DNA of 64,000 bases. Source: a virus. The notes under the pieces are model-generated. The model was not told the origin of the DNA, made no database searches, and saw only the letters and a list, made by a program, of their open reading frames with translations. The stretch is from positions 1 through 64,000 of IMG/VR virus record IMGVR_UViG_3300035698_010612, one strand, 5' to 3'. The position numbers and the translations under genes are program-made. This document shows positions 63,077 to 64,000 of this stretch, one piece after another. The first letter of the stretch is position 1, and each line of letters begins with the position of its first letter.

Positions 63077-63657
63077 GATATATCCTCCATAATGTTAGCA
63101 ACGGTTATGCAAGCTATGAACTTTGAAATGTCAGTCTTGCCTTTGTAGGTTACTTTTTTATAAGTGCCGTTCTCAAACAACCAAACGGCTACCCTCTGTT
63201 TAATCTTTTCCTTGGATGCCAATTCGTAACCCCCAAGCTGTATGCCTGTTTTATATTCTGTCTTTTTATTTTTCACCCCCGTCTTAAGATCAAGCAATGT
63301 TGACATATCTTCTAATAGCCCAAACCGATCACGTCTTCCGGCATACATATATTTTTTTGAGGCTACTATCTGTTCAATGTCAATTATTTGAAAATTGGTT
63401 TCCCGCAGGAACTTTTGCCAAGCAGCCAGATGGGGCAGTAAGGCGGGGTCAAGGCTGTCCATATTAAGATCATCCCGGTCATACAGTGCGGTCATATCAT
63501 GGACGGCTGTACCGAAAGCACTCGCCCTTTTCCATACATCGTCTGAACAATAATGTTGTTCAGTTCCCAGTGCTTCATCAATGATCTGAGTAACTCCCTT
63601 AACCTTGATGCCGTCCAGGAAATATTCGTGATCTTTGTCGAAATACTCTACTTTCAT
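63073..63657 (-). CDS. PD-(D/E)XK exonuclease-like protein (RecB/Cas4-type)
   Basis: 194 aa. The conserved core is FGTAVHDMTALYD (around 48-60), EQIVASKKYMYAGRRDRFG and STLLDLKTG, supplying Glu, Asp and Asp-x-Lys of the nuclease fold, followed by IQLGGYELA with the Gln-x3-Tyr motif. This is the PDDEXK_1 pattern of phage recombination nucleases. Likely the 5'-3' exonuclease of the phage recombination system. Confidence 0.78.
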   Translation of the reverse strand: MKVEYFDKDHEYFLDGIKVKGVTQIIDEALGTEQHYCSDDVWKRASAFGTAVHDMTALYDRDDLNMDSLDPALLPHLAAWQKFLRETNFQIIDIEQIVASKKYMYAGRRDRFGLLEDMSTLLDLKTGVKNKKTEYKTGIQLGGYELASKEKIKQRVAVWLFENGTYKKVTYKGKTDISKFIACITVANIMEDIS

Positions 63658-64000
63658 TGTGGTATTTCCTCGTCAGTCCATTCCGGGATATCATCGAGCG
63701 GGTCTTTCTTTGGCTGGTTGAACCCTGCCGCTTCCCAAGCCTCTTTAGCTTTGCCGTAGGTGGATTTCAGCCACTTGCCATTTAGCTTGTCTATTGAATC
63801 CCTTCCTGGAATCTCTTTCTTTTCTTTGTTGGTGAAAGAGGAATACTTGTAAACAAGGTCGCTGATACTTTCTCCATCACTTTTCAAGTCGTTCAGTATT
63901 CCTTCAAGTTTTGCCCTAAGTGCAACATCTTCATCACCATCGGCAGTGTTAGCTGATTTTGACTCCGGTGGTTTGACTTCCGGCTTCCCGGCAGCAGGTT
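63654..64000 (-). CDS. Partial protein, C-terminal part only
   Basis: The frame is open from the window edge (codons such as PAAGKPEVKPPESKS read from 64000 down) to the stop at 63654. It contains a Pro/Lys/Ala-rich linker and a folded end (LVYKYSSFTNKEKKEIPGRDS, then GKWLKSTYGKAKEAWEAAGF). Its start and family lie outside. Position next to the exonuclease suggests a recombination partner. The TTG at 63887 is probably internal, not a start. Confidence 0.5.
   Translation of the reverse strand, partial: PAAGKPEVKPPESKSANTADGDEDVALRAKLEGILNDLKSDGESISDLVYKYSSFTNKEKKEIPGRDSIDKLNGKWLKSTYGKAKEAWEAAGFNQPKKDPLDDIPEWTDEEIPQ

Overview
The window is one continuous stretch of a temperate, siphovirus-like tailed-phage genome. 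It has terminase, portal, MuF protein, prohead protease, HK97/encapsulin-like capsid, tail tube, a 1617-residue tape measure and no sheath gene, together with a repressor region and a tyrosine integrase. The host is inferred to be a Gram-negative bacterium: many products carry Sec signal peptides, the lysis genes include a membrane protein and an amidase, and one secreted protein ends in a domain resembling CFI-box-type C-termini, common in deltaproteobacterial and related genomes. The sequence is moderately AT-rich and looks like an uncultured-host phage. The 3' end of a tmRNA gene next to the integrase, with phage genes on both sides, looks like an attP rather than a prophage boundary. No gene-free stretch exceeds about 300 bases.

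Layout. 1-2085 (minus): lysogeny and accessory genes, with a pentapeptide-repeat protein running off the left edge, a small Cys protein, a two-gene unit encoding a secreted Thr-rich protein, and a small repressor. Divergent promoters at 2093-2187 carry copies of a 15-17 bp palindromic operator, and the same operator flanks the promoter at 481-510. 2195-7203 (plus): Cro-like regulator, nuclease-like/HTH fusion, DUF1376-type replication protein, many small proteins and a DUF1064 endonuclease-like protein. 7427-9777: lysis cassette (membrane protein, Cys-rich secreted protein, permuted papain-fold protein, amidase). 10264-28895: packaging and head genes (TerS, TerL, portal, intein-containing MuF protein, protease/scaffold, decoration protein, capsid), interrupted at 17183-25311 by large secreted or fibre-like proteins.

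29297-39163 is a cassette of about 10 kb between the capsid gene and the head-tail connector genes: a DUF115-like protein, three SAM methyltransferases, two radical-SAM proteins, five glycosyltransferases and a sulfotransferase, mostly joined by start/stop overlaps. A reverse-strand mini-operon with its own promoter and a ribbon-helix-helix regulator sits inside it (32726-33608). Together these genes could build a methylated, sulfated glycan for the virion or the host surface. 39156-55678: connectors, tail tube, tail chaperones, tape measure, LamG-bearing tail proteins and further secreted beta-helix or adhesin-like proteins. 55802-64000 (minus): small early genes, attP, integrase, a series of small zinc-ribbon and coiled-coil proteins, and a PD-(D/E)XK nuclease next to a partial gene at the right edge.

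Recurring themes are hairpin-plus-U-tract elements just before the ribosome sites of late genes, tight ATGA/TTGA gene coupling, secreted proteins within a virion operon, a LamG domain reused in three proteins, and repeated leader sequences in front of the small minus-strand genes.
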